A stretch of 64,000 nucleotides of DNA, taken from the NCBI GenBank assembly GCA_036381235.1, contig DASVDE010000014.1, positions 45,916 through 109,915 on the forward strand. Reading direction: 5' to 3'. Numbering within the stretch: position 1 is the stretch's first letter; each line of letters opens with the position of its first letter. The DNA is from DASVDE01 sp036381235. Lineage in GTDB: Bacteria; Actinomycetota; Thermoleophilia; Solirubrobacterales; 70-9. The translations under genes were made by a program, and so were the position numbers. Of this stretch, positions 32,982 to 40,456 are shown piece after piece. Under the pieces are notes generated by a model. The model saw only the letters and a list, made by a program, of their open reading frames with translations, searched no databases and was not told where the DNA came from.

Positions 32982-33253
32982 CAGCCGTGGGTCTCCCCGT
33001 GGTACTCAGCCGGATCGACCGGTCCGACCCGCAGCGTGAAATGGGACGGGACAGGATCGAAGCCGCCATGGCTGAAGGGATTGCAGCGCAGCAGGCGCCA
33101 GGCGGCGAGCAGCCCGCCGCGGGTGACTCCGAAGCGCTCGATTGCCTCGGTCGCATAGGCAGAGCAGGTTGGCTCGTAGCGGCAGCGGCGGGTGCGGGAG
33201 GAGGAGATCCAGCGCTGATAGCCGCGGATCGGGAGCAGGACGAGGCGTTTCAC
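32981..33253 (-). CDS. yidD: membrane protein insertion efficiency factor YidD
   Basis: A 90-residue protein with the family pattern PIRGYQRWISSSRTRRCRY-EPTCSAYA and LLRCNPFSHGGFDPVP. It is a small amphipathic protein that assists YidC. Its start ATG overlaps the rnpA stop by 4 nt, and the near-consensus parS motif at 33247-33260 runs through this junction. Confidence 0.95.
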   Translation of the reverse strand: MKRLVLLPIRGYQRWISSSRTRRCRYEPTCSAYATEAIERFGVTRGGLLAAWRLLRCNPFSHGGFDPVPSHFTLRVGPVDPAEYHGETHG

Positions 33254-33266
33254 GTGGAACGCCTCG
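33241..33266. promoter_or_regulatory. probable parS centromere site
   Basis: The core GTTTCACGTGGAAC (33247-33260) matches the bacterial parS core GTTTCACGTGAAAC at 13 of 14 positions. It is embedded in a 26-bp palindrome with CGAGGCGTT and AACGCCTCG flanks, broken only by one symmetric T/G mismatch pair. It lies about 0.6 kb from dnaA and 3 kb from parB, where parS sites commonly occur. It overlaps the 3' end of rnpA and the yidD start, so it coexists with coding sequence. Confidence 0.75.
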
Positions 33267-33624
33267 TCCCCGAAGACCCTGCGAGAGCCTCCTCGATACT
33301 GGCGCTGACACCACTTGCTCCTTCGCGCTCGATCAGCTCGCCGATTTCGGGGCGGGCGACGAGGACGAAGTCGTAACCGGGAGGAAGCCGGTCAGAGAGC
33401 TCCCAGAAGGCCTCGCGCAACACCCGCTTGACGCGGTTGCGATCGACAGCACCGCCGATCTTGCGGCTGGCGGAGACTCCAAGCCTCACCTCGCGGTCCC
33501 CTTCCTCATCCGCGCTGCGAGGGAAGCTGTAGAGGACGAGGTAACGAGTCGCCTGGGAGGAGCCGTCGCGATAAACACGGTCGAACTCGCCGCTGCGTGA
33601 GAGGCGGCGTCGCCTTGCCGCCAT
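33250..33624 (-). CDS. rnpA: ribonuclease P protein component
   Basis: A 124-residue basic protein with the RNR motif (GGAVDRNRVKRVLREAF) and the opening RLSRSGEFDRVYRDG. It binds the RNase P RNA and matures tRNA 5' ends. The ATG immediately follows the rpmH stop codon. The C-terminus overlaps yidD by 4 nt. Confidence 0.95.
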   Translation of the reverse strand: MAARRRRLSRSGEFDRVYRDGSSQATRYLVLYSFPRSADEEGDREVRLGVSASRKIGGAVDRNRVKRVLREAFWELSDRLPPGYDFVLVARPEIGELIEREGASGVSASIEEALAGSSGTRRST

Positions 33625-33759
33625 TTAGACGGTCAGGCGCTTCCGGCCCTTGCGCCGGCGTCGCTTGAGGATGGCGCGACCGCCGCGGGTGCTCATCCGG
33701 GCTCTGAAGCCATGGGTCTTCGCCCGCTTGCGCTTCTTTGGCTGGTAGGTGCGCTTCAT
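33625..33759 (-). CDS. rpmH: 50S ribosomal protein L34
   Basis: A 44-residue, extremely basic protein reading MKRTYQPKKRKRAKTHGF..., the universal L34 sequence, and ending RKRLTV with TAA. It starts the leftward rpmH-rnpA-yidD-yidC-jag-rsmG-parAB run, back to back with dnaA, as in most bacterial origins. Confidence 0.97.
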   Translation of the reverse strand: MKRTYQPKKRKRAKTHGFRARMSTRGGRAILKRRRRKGRKRLTV

Positions 33760-33774
33760 CCGGCGCGCAGTATA

Positions 33775-33834
33775 CGCGCGGAAAAGAGACCGGGGCGCTT
33801 TGCCCGCGGAAGACCGGCTGATGTTTTCCGCGCG
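33775..33834. promoter_or_regulatory. rpmH-dnaA intergenic region with an 11-bp inverted repeat
   Basis: The 128-nt divergent spacer contains CGCGCGGAAAA (33775-33785) and its perfect reverse complement TTTTCCGCGCG (33824-33834), 38 nt apart. It must hold the promoters of both rpmH and dnaA. A repressor or architectural protein binding both half-sites and looping the spacer is possible; no consensus DnaA box is seen here. Confidence 0.45.
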
Positions 33835-33887
33835 ATTTGCGTCGAAGCTCGGTGCCGGGGCGAGCGGCGGCGTTATGGTCGCTCGTC

Positions 33888-35216
33888 GTGCCTGACGGAG
33901 CCAGCTCAGCAGACCTTGACGCCATTTGGCGAGAGGTTCGGGGGCGGCTGCGGGCTTCGGTTCCCGAGTCGACCTACAAGCTGTGGCTCGAGCCCCTCAG
34001 GGCGGAGGGAATGCGGGCGGAGACGCTCTATCTGTCGGCTCCAGAGGGAATTCGGGCTTGGGTCGAGCGACGTTACTCGGAACTGATTCGGGAGACGCTG
34101 AAGGGGACCGGGCTGCGGGAATTGAGCTTCGCGCGGGTCGAGGAGGGCGCGCTCGAAAGCGCGCCCTCCGAGGTGGAGCTGAACCCGAGCTACACCTTCG
34201 AGCGATTCGTGATCGGCGAAGGAAACCGAATGGCCCATGCGGCTGCGCTGGCCGTCGCCGAGGCCCCCGGCGAGGCCTACAACCCCCTGTTTCTGCATGG
34301 CCCCCCGGGGCTGGGAAAGACCCATCTGCTGGTGGCGATCGCCAACTACCTGCGCACCAACGCACCCGGCTTGAGCGTCCGCTACACGACCGCCGAGCGC
34401 TTCACCAACGAGTTCGTTGGCGCCCTGCGCCGCGCCGGCGTCGAGGCATTCAAGAGCCGCTACCGCGATATCGACGTGCTGTTGATCGACGATGTCCAGT
34501 TCCTCGAGGGCAAGCAGCGAACCGAGGAGGAGTTCTTTCACACCTTCAACGCCCTGTATGAAGCCGGCAGTCAGCTGGTTCTCTCCGCCGATCGCCTGCC
34601 GAGCGAGCTGGCCGACCTCGAGTCGCGCCTGCGCGACCGCTTTGAGTGGGGGCTTACGGTCGCGGTCGATCAACCCACCCTGAACACCCGCCTGGCGGTG
34701 CTGCGACGTCTGGCAAGCGAGGCGGGTGTCGACATCGCCGACAACCAGGCGCTCTCCGAGCTGGCGCACCGGATCGACGCCAACGTGCGACAGTTGCACG
34801 GAGCGCTGACTCGGGTGATTGCCCATGCCTCGCTGATGGCAAAGCCGCTCAACTCCGAACTGATCGCCGAAGTCATCCCGAACGTCTCCCGTTCGGCGCG
34901 CCCCACAACTGTCGAAGAGATCCAGCAACGCGTCGCCTCTTCCTTCGGCGTCTCGCGCGGCGAGCTGGTCGGCTCGACCAGGGCGGCAACTCCGTTGCGC
35001 GCCAGGCAGGTCGCCATCTTCCTCACCCGTGAGCTGACCGACCTCTCGCTTCCTCAGATCGGCCGCCTCTACGGTGGCCGCGACCACTCGACCGTGCTCA
35101 ACTCGCTGCGTCGTGTCGAAGCGGGACTGGCCGAGGATCCGAATCTCTCCGAACGAGTTCGTGAGCTGCGCGAGGCAATCCACATCTCCCCACAGCACAA
35201 GCCTGACAGCCGATAG
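33888..35216 (+). CDS. dnaA: chromosomal replication initiator protein DnaA
   Basis: A 442-residue initiator. Domain I covers about 1-75, there is a very short linker, then the AAA+ domain III with Walker A GPPGLGKTHLL and Walker B VLLIDDVQFLEG. Domain IV carries the DnaA signature GGRDHSTVLNSLRRVE. The GTG at 33888 was chosen because upstream codons do not resemble the family and domain I (AIWREVRGRLRASVPESTYK) begins 12 codons later. No strong ribosome site is visible. Domain II is much shorter than in Streptomyces. Confidence 0.97.
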   Translation: MPDGASSADLDAIWREVRGRLRASVPESTYKLWLEPLRAEGMRAETLYLSAPEGIRAWVERRYSELIRETLKGTGLRELSFARVEEGALESAPSEVELNPSYTFERFVIGEGNRMAHAAALAVAEAPGEAYNPLFLHGPPGLGKTHLLVAIANYLRTNAPGLSVRYTTAERFTNEFVGALRRAGVEAFKSRYRDIDVLLIDDVQFLEGKQRTEEEFFHTFNALYEAGSQLVLSADRLPSELADLESRLRDRFEWGLTVAVDQPTLNTRLAVLRRLASEAGVDIADNQALSELAHRIDANVRQLHGALTRVIAHASLMAKPLNSELIAEVIPNVSRSARPTTVEEIQQRVASSFGVSRGELVGSTRAATPLRARQVAIFLTRELTDLSLPQIGRLYGGRDHSTVLNSLRRVEAGLAEDPNLSERVRELREAIHISPQHKPDSR

Positions 35217-35342
35217 CGATGCAAGAATCGACGGTCTCCCACAGCCCTCTCCACAAGCGTCAAGTCGCTTTCCAGCGCCAAGTCACCCATGCCCACGGCG
35301 ATTTCCACAGGAACTAATCCAACTCAAGAAGGCATTCATCAC
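35217..35342. other. candidate origin segment between dnaA and dnaN
   Basis: This 126-nt spacer holds several DnaA-box-like motifs sharing the TCCACA half: CTCTCCACA (35247-35255) and ATTTCCACA (35301-35309), plus a related TCTCCCACA (35235-35243). The boxes differ from TTATCCACA by two or more bases. Bases 35311-35342 are comparatively A+T-rich. The spacer is short for a complete actinobacterial oriC, so this may be only part of it. Confidence 0.4.
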
Positions 35343-36449
35343 TTGAAGCTGACCACGAAACGCGAAGAACTCGTCTCCAAGCTGTCGATCGTTTTCCGAG
35401 CGGTCTCGAATCGGGCCGCGACCCAATCGTTGTCGGGAATACTCCTCACCGTGTCAGGAGACGGCGTCGCCCTTCGTGCCACCGACCTCGAGATGGGTCT
35501 GGAGACCGGGCTCGAGGCGGAGGTCGCCGACGAAGGCGTGGCGCTACTGCCCGGCCGGCTTCTCTCCGAGGTCGCCCGCTCGCTGCCGGAGGCGGCGGTG
35601 GAGATCGAAGCGCGTGAGGCGGAGCACGATGTGGAGATCCGCTGCGGCGGCTCCAGCTTCCACCTCCGGACCCTGCCGCCGGAGGATTTCCCGAAATTCC
35701 CGGACGAGGAAGGCGAGCCGCTGAAAATCCCGGCGGCAGCGCTTGCCGAGACCGTGGAGATCGTGGCCCGAGCCGCCTCGCGCGACGATATGCGGCCGGT
35801 GCTGACCGGTGTTCTCGTCAGCGCCAGCGGCAGGGAGATGACGATGGTCGCGACCGACAGCTACAGGCTTGCGGTGAAGCGAACGGAGCTGGAAACCGAA
35901 ATTGGCGGAGAGCTGGAGGCGAACATTCCCGCTCGCGCCCTGCGAGAGCTGGCCCGGATTCTCGCTTCGGAGGGCATCGAGGAAGTCTCCGTGGCGCTGC
36001 TGCCCAACCAGGCGATTTTCAAGGCAGGGGCAATCGTCCTCAACACGAGGCTGATCGAGGGACAGTTCCCCAACTTTCGACAGCTGCTGCCAGAGTCCTA
36101 CGAGCACGATGTGCGGTTGCCCCGCACGGACTTTCTCGACGTGGCCCGCCGTGTCAGCCAGCTGGCACAGCGCAACGCGCCGCTGCGCCTCGCCTTCTCC
36201 TCCGGTGAGCTGACCGTCGCGGCGGAGACGCCCGATGTGGGTGACGCGCAGGAGACGATTCCCGCCGCCTTCGAGGGAGAGCCGTTGGAGATCGGCTTCA
36301 ATCCGGAGTTCCTCAAGGAGGGGATCGAGAGCGTCGAGGGCGATGAGCTGGTGCTGCGGCTGATCTCACCGCTGCGCCCGGGCCTACTTCAGCCGGTCGA
36401 CAACGAGGACTTCCGCTACCTGGTGATGCCCATTCGCCTCAACGTCTAG
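35343..36449 (+). CDS. dnaN: DNA polymerase III sliding clamp (beta subunit)
   Basis: A 368-residue clamp of three DnaN domains. The first begins LKLTTKREELVSKLSIVFRAV, the second about residue 125 (IPAAALAETVEIVARAAS), the third about 245, and the protein ends DNEDFRYLVMPIRLNV, the usual C-terminal YLVMP block. The TTG at 35343 is preferred over the ATG 18 codons upstream because it matches the family N-terminus and follows AGAAGG by 9 nt. Confidence 0.96.
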   Translation: MKLTTKREELVSKLSIVFRAVSNRAATQSLSGILLTVSGDGVALRATDLEMGLETGLEAEVADEGVALLPGRLLSEVARSLPEAAVEIEAREAEHDVEIRCGGSSFHLRTLPPEDFPKFPDEEGEPLKIPAAALAETVEIVARAASRDDMRPVLTGVLVSASGREMTMVATDSYRLAVKRTELETEIGGELEANIPARALRELARILASEGIEEVSVALLPNQAIFKAGAIVLNTRLIEGQFPNFRQLLPESYEHDVRLPRTDFLDVARRVSQLAQRNAPLRLAFSSGELTVAAETPDVGDAQETIPAAFEGEPLEIGFNPEFLKEGIESVEGDELVLRLISPLRPGLLQPVDNEDFRYLVMPIRLNV

Positions 36450-36461
36450 GGCGGCTGACCG

Positions 36462-37553
36462 GTGCTGGTCACCGCCGTCGAAGCGAGGCCGCTCCGCAGC
36501 CTCGAGAATGCTCGGGTCGAGCCGGCGCCGGGGATAACCAGCCTGATTGGGCCGAATGGGGCCGGCAAGACCAACTTTCTCGAGGCGCTCTACTTCGGCC
36601 TCACCGGCCGCTCCTTTCGCACTGCCGACCGGCGGGAGCTGATCCCCTTCGGCGGCTCGCTGGCGCGAGCTGAGGTGATGGTCCATGACGGCGATGTCGC
36701 CAGGCATCGTTTCCTCGCCTCGGTCAGCCGCGCGGAGGGCCGCCGCCACCTGCTCGACGGCAGCCCGGCCGAGGCGGCGACCGCCGCCCGCCACCGCCCG
36801 CCGGTTGCGGTCTTCTCTCCTGACCGACTGACGCTGGTCAAGGGCCCGCCGGCGGAGCGGCGCTCTCATCTCGACCTCTATGTGGCGGCCCGTTGGCCCT
36901 CGCGCACGGAGCTGCGTCGACGCTACAGCCAAGCGCTGGCGCAACGCAACGCGTTGCTGTCACGGGTCGCCGCTGGACATACGGCGGCCGCCGAGTTGGA
37001 TGTCTGGGACGCGACGGTCGCCGAAGCCGCGGCGCCGCTGATCGCCGCTCGCCGCGAGGCGGCAGAGGAGCTCGCGGCGCCATTTGCGACCGCGGCGTTG
37101 GATTTGGGATTAGACGGTGTCGCGGCACTTTCCTACGCGCCCCGGGCCGATGGCTCGGCGGAGGAGCTGCGCGCGGGATTGGAGGAACGCCGCAACGCCG
37201 ACCTGAAGCTGGGACGGGGTTCCTGGGGCCCGCACCTGGACGACCTGAAGCTGTCGATCGACGGCAAAGCGCTGCGCCGCTATGGCTCTCAGGGCCAGCA
37301 GCGGATGGCTCTCCTGGCGCTGCTGTTCGCCGAGCGCGACTCACTGCTGGCGGCTCGCCGCGTGGCGCCGTTGCTGCTGCTCGACGATGTGATGAGCGAG
37401 CTGGACCCGAGTCGGCGGGAGCGCCTGGTTGAGCGGTTGCGGAGCGACGGACAGACGCTGATCACCGCCGCTGATGAAAGCTCGGTGCCGGCCGCAGCCC
37501 GGGAAGCCACGGTGCGGATCGGCCCATGCACGCCCTTGCAGGCTGCCGCATGA
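36462..37553 (+). CDS. recF: DNA replication and repair protein RecF
   Basis: A 363-residue SMC-like ATPase. It has Walker A (GPNGAGKTNFLEALYFGLTG), the signature YGSQGQQRMALLALLFAE and Walker B LLLLDDVMSELD. RecF loads RecA at gaps with RecO and RecR. It starts with GTG 12 nt after dnaN and overlaps the next gene by 4 nt, the standard dnaN-recF order. Confidence 0.95.
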   Translation: MLVTAVEARPLRSLENARVEPAPGITSLIGPNGAGKTNFLEALYFGLTGRSFRTADRRELIPFGGSLARAEVMVHDGDVARHRFLASVSRAEGRRHLLDGSPAEAATAARHRPPVAVFSPDRLTLVKGPPAERRSHLDLYVAARWPSRTELRRRYSQALAQRNALLSRVAAGHTAAAELDVWDATVAEAAAPLIAARREAAEELAAPFATAALDLGLDGVAALSYAPRADGSAEELRAGLEERRNADLKLGRGSWGPHLDDLKLSIDGKALRRYGSQGQQRMALLALLFAERDSLLAARRVAPLLLLDDVMSELDPSRRERLVERLRSDGQTLITAADESSVPAAAREATVRIGPCTPLQAAA

Positions 37554-37855
37554 CGCGCCGCCGCGCCCCGCGCCCCGCGGCGGGAGCGGTTCGAGCGGCG
37601 ATGGAGCAAGCCGCCCCGAAGACGCGGCTGGCGGCCGCGCAGGCGGCCTGGGCGGCGGCGGTCGGAGAGACGCTCGCCGCGGCTGCCGAGCCGGCCTCCG
37701 AACGCGATGGGGAGTTGACAATCGACTGCGAGGATCCGGTTTGGGCGCAGGAGCTGGACTTAATGCAGGAGCAGCTCCTCGAGCGTTTACGCGAGCAGCT
37801 TGGGAGGGAGGCTCCGGAGAGCTTGCGCTTTCGTGTGAAAAGGCCGGAGACCTGA
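37550..37855 (+). CDS. dciA: DciA-like replicative helicase loader (DUF721)
   Basis: A 101-residue protein. A basic N-terminus precedes the DUF721 core (AAQAAWAAAVGETLAAAAEP, then GELTIDCEDPVWAQELDLMQ and LLERLREQLG). The domain belongs to DciA, the ancestral DnaB loader found where DnaC/DnaI is missing. Position between recF and gyrB is the classical actinobacterial location. The ATG overlaps the recF stop (ATGA). Confidence 0.88.
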   Translation: MTRRRAPRPAAGAVRAAMEQAAPKTRLAAAQAAWAAAVGETLAAAAEPASERDGELTIDCEDPVWAQELDLMQEQLLERLREQLGREAPESLRFRVKRPET

Positions 37856-37869
37856 GTGAGTTTATGCTT

Positions 37870-37894
37870 AATTTGCAGGGATTTTCTGCAAATT
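37870..37894. other. A+T-rich perfect hairpin after dciA
   Basis: AATTTGCAG and CTGCAAATT pair perfectly over 9 bp around a 7-nt loop. It lies 15 nt after the dciA stop in an unusually A+T-rich patch and lacks a T-tract. It may be a protein-binding site or an RNA stability element. Confidence 0.45.
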
Positions 37895-37948
37895 GAGCCG
37901 GCGTTCCGAGGTCCCGAACTGGTATCCTTATGTCAACTCGTGTTTCTG

Positions 37949-37991
37949 CCCCGATCCCCCGTGGCGCAGGTCCCAGGGCGGTCGGGGTTTT
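37949..37991 (+). terminator. hairpin followed by TTTT in the gyrB leader
   Basis: CCCCGA (37949-37954) pairs with TCGGGG (37982-37987), with further C-run/G-run pairing inside, and is followed by TTTTCT. It could end the dnaA-dciA transcript or act as an attenuator in the gyrB leader. It lies 24 nt before the gyrB start. Confidence 0.45.
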
Positions 37992-38014
37992 CTATGAGAA
38001 GCGGAAGGGTCTAA

Positions 38015-40444
38015 TTGCCTGAGAAGACGAAGAAGGCCGCGAAAGCCAAAGCCGGCGGCGATTCATATGGCGCCAAAGACATCACCGTCCTCGAGGGTCT
38101 GGAGGCGGTTCGCAAGCGACCCGGCATGTACATCGGCTCGACTGGGCCGCGCGGCCTTCACCACCTCGTCTACGAGGTTGTCGACAACTCGGTAGACGAG
38201 GCCCTGGCGGGGCACTGCGACAGCGTCCAGGTCGTTCTCCACCCCGACAACAGCTGCACCGTAAGAGACAACGGGCGCGGCATTCCGGTCGAGACGATGA
38301 AGAAGGAGGGCCGTCCCGCGGCCGAGGTGGTGCTGACCGTCCTGCACGCCGGCGGCAAGTTCGGCGAAGGCGGCGGCTACAAAGTCTCCGGTGGCCTGCA
38401 TGGTGTCGGCGTTTCGGTCGTCAATGCGCTCTCGGAGCGCCTGTACCTGGAGATCAGCCGCGACGGCAACGTCTGGAACCAGGAGTACGAGCGCGGCAAG
38501 CCGCTTGGTGACCTGAAGAAGGGCGCGGAGACAAAGGAGCACGGGACGACGATCACCTTCCTTCCCGACCTGGAGATCTTCGAGGAGATCGAGTTCGACT
38601 TTCAGACTCTCGCCGAGCGGCTGCGAGAGACGGCCTTCCTCACTCGCGGCCTGAAGATCGAGTTGGTCGACGAGCGCGGCCAGACCAACAGCGTCACCTT
38701 CCAATACGAGGGCGGCATCGAGGACTTCGTTCGCCATTTGAACGAGAACAAGGACTCGCTGCACAAAAAGGTGATCTTCTTCGATGGCGAGGAGCCCGCG
38801 GGCCAGGTCGAGGTGGCGATGCAGTGGAACGCCTCCTACCAGGAGTCGATCTTCAGCTTCGCCAACAACATCAACACCCACGAGGGTGGCACCCACCTCT
38901 CGGGCTTCCGCGCCGCCCTGACGCGGACGCTGAACGCTTACGCGCGCGGCAAAGGGATCCTCAAAGAGAAAGACCCCAACCTCGCCGGCGAGGACGTGCG
39001 AGAGGGGCTGACCGCGGTGATCTCGGTGAAGCTCCACGACCCGCAGTTCGAGGGACAGACGAAGACCAAACTGGGCAATCCGCCGGTTCGCGGCCTGGTC
39101 GAGGAGACGGTCAACCGCAAGCTGGGCGAGTACCTGGAGGAGAATCCGGGCGACGCGCGCCGGATCATCACCAAGGCCCTCGACGCCTCCCGCGCCCGTG
39201 ACGCGGCCAGAAAAGCGCGCGACCTGACTCGCCGCAAGTCGGCCCTGGAGAACTCGACCCTGCCGGGCAAGCTGGCCGACTGCACGGTCAAGGACCCCCG
39301 CGACGCGGAGCTGTTCGTGGTCGAGGGCGACTCGGCTGGGGGTTCGGCGAAGCAGGCGCGCGACCGCTCGACCCAGGCGGTGCTGCCGTTGCGCGGCAAG
39401 ATCATCAACGTCGAGAAGAGCCGCATCGACAAGGTGCTGGCAAACAACGAGATCCAGGCGCTGATCACGGCGATCGGCACCGGCGTGCACGACGAGTTCA
39501 ACCTCGAGGACGCCAGGTACCACAAAATCGTGATGGCGACGGACGCCGACGTCGACGGCGCTCACATCCGGACGCTTGTCCTGACCTTCCTCTACCGGCA
39601 GATGCCGGAGCTGATCGACGCCGGTTACGTATACATCGCCAAACCGCCGCTCTACCGGGTGAAGCAGGGCAACCAGGAGACCTACCTGGAGCGGGAGGCC
39701 GAGTTGGAGGAGCTGCTGCTGCGCGACAAGCTCGAGGACTTCGAGCTGCTCGACGCGCTCGGCCAGTCGAAGAAGCTGACCAAGAGCCGCTGGCAGGCGT
39801 ACTCGCGACGGTCGAAGGAATATGAAGGCTGGGGCTCCTCGCTGCAGGCGGAGTTCGGCCACGAGACCGTGCGCTTTCTGGAGGAGTCGAGCCTGCTCGA
39901 TGACGAGGTGGCGACGATCTCCGGTGCGCGCAAGGCGCTTAGCGGCACGGCAAAGGAGAGCGAGCCGTTCGACACCGAGGTGATCGAGGACGGCGAAGAC
40001 GAGCTGGTGGTGAAGGCGATCGAGCGCAGGAGCGGCCTGGCGCGTACGCACCGGTTGCCGAAAACCCTGTTCGAGCATCACGACTACCGCAAGTTCGTCG
40101 AGGTGCACGGAGTGCTGCTGAAGCAGGTGGGGCGGCCACCGTTCGAGGTCGGCTTCGGCGGGCGTACGAAAGAGGCGCTCTCCTTTCAGGCGCTGCGCAG
40201 CGCGGTGTTGGAGCTGGCCCGCCACGGAGCGCAGCTGACTCGGTTCAAGGGGCTGGGCGAGATGAACGCCGACCAGCTGCGCGAGACGACAATGGACCCG
40301 GCGACCCGCACCCTTGCCAGGGTGACGCTGGAGGACGCGACCGCCGCCGACCAGATCTTCTCGATGCTGATGGGCGACCAGGTCGAGCCCCGCCGTAACT
40401 TCATCGAGGCGCACGCGAAGGAAGTCAGGTTCCTCGATGTGTAG
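38015..40444 (+). CDS. gyrB: DNA gyrase subunit B (long form with C-terminal insertion)
   Basis: An 809-residue GyrB. The ATPase domain has EVVDNSVDEALAG and GLHGVGVSVVNALS; the TOPRIM domain has VEGDSAGGSAKQARDR, PLRGKIINVEK and DADVDGAHIRTL. About 150 extra residues (roughly 560-710) lie between the TOPRIM core and the QLRETTMDP tail, as in proteobacterial GyrB; most Actinobacteria encode about 680-700 residues. It starts with TTG, 5 nt after GGAAGGG. gyrA follows 12 nt later. Confidence 0.97.
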   Translation: MPEKTKKAAKAKAGGDSYGAKDITVLEGLEAVRKRPGMYIGSTGPRGLHHLVYEVVDNSVDEALAGHCDSVQVVLHPDNSCTVRDNGRGIPVETMKKEGRPAAEVVLTVLHAGGKFGEGGGYKVSGGLHGVGVSVVNALSERLYLEISRDGNVWNQEYERGKPLGDLKKGAETKEHGTTITFLPDLEIFEEIEFDFQTLAERLRETAFLTRGLKIELVDERGQTNSVTFQYEGGIEDFVRHLNENKDSLHKKVIFFDGEEPAGQVEVAMQWNASYQESIFSFANNINTHEGGTHLSGFRAALTRTLNAYARGKGILKEKDPNLAGEDVREGLTAVISVKLHDPQFEGQTKTKLGNPPVRGLVEETVNRKLGEYLEENPGDARRIITKALDASRARDAARKARDLTRRKSALENSTLPGKLADCTVKDPRDAELFVVEGDSAGGSAKQARDRSTQAVLPLRGKIINVEKSRIDKVLANNEIQALITAIGTGVHDEFNLEDARYHKIVMATDADVDGAHIRTLVLTFLYRQMPELIDAGYVYIAKPPLYRVKQGNQETYLEREAELEELLLRDKLEDFELLDALGQSKKLTKSRWQAYSRRSKEYEGWGSSLQAEFGHETVRFLEESSLLDDEVATISGARKALSGTAKESEPFDTEVIEDGEDELVVKAIERRSGLARTHRLPKTLFEHHDYRKFVEVHGVLLKQVGRPPFEVGFGGRTKEALSFQALRSAVLELARHGAQLTRFKGLGEMNADQLRETTMDPATRTLARVTLEDATAADQIFSMLMGDQVEPRRNFIEAHAKEVRFLDV

Positions 40445-40456
40445 GGAGGCCGGCTG

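Noticed and set aside
35289..35342. ATG 35289 as the dnaN start
   Set aside because: The 18 extra residues are not part of DnaN and would cover the DnaA-box-like motif; TTG 35343 fits the family and has a ribosome site.
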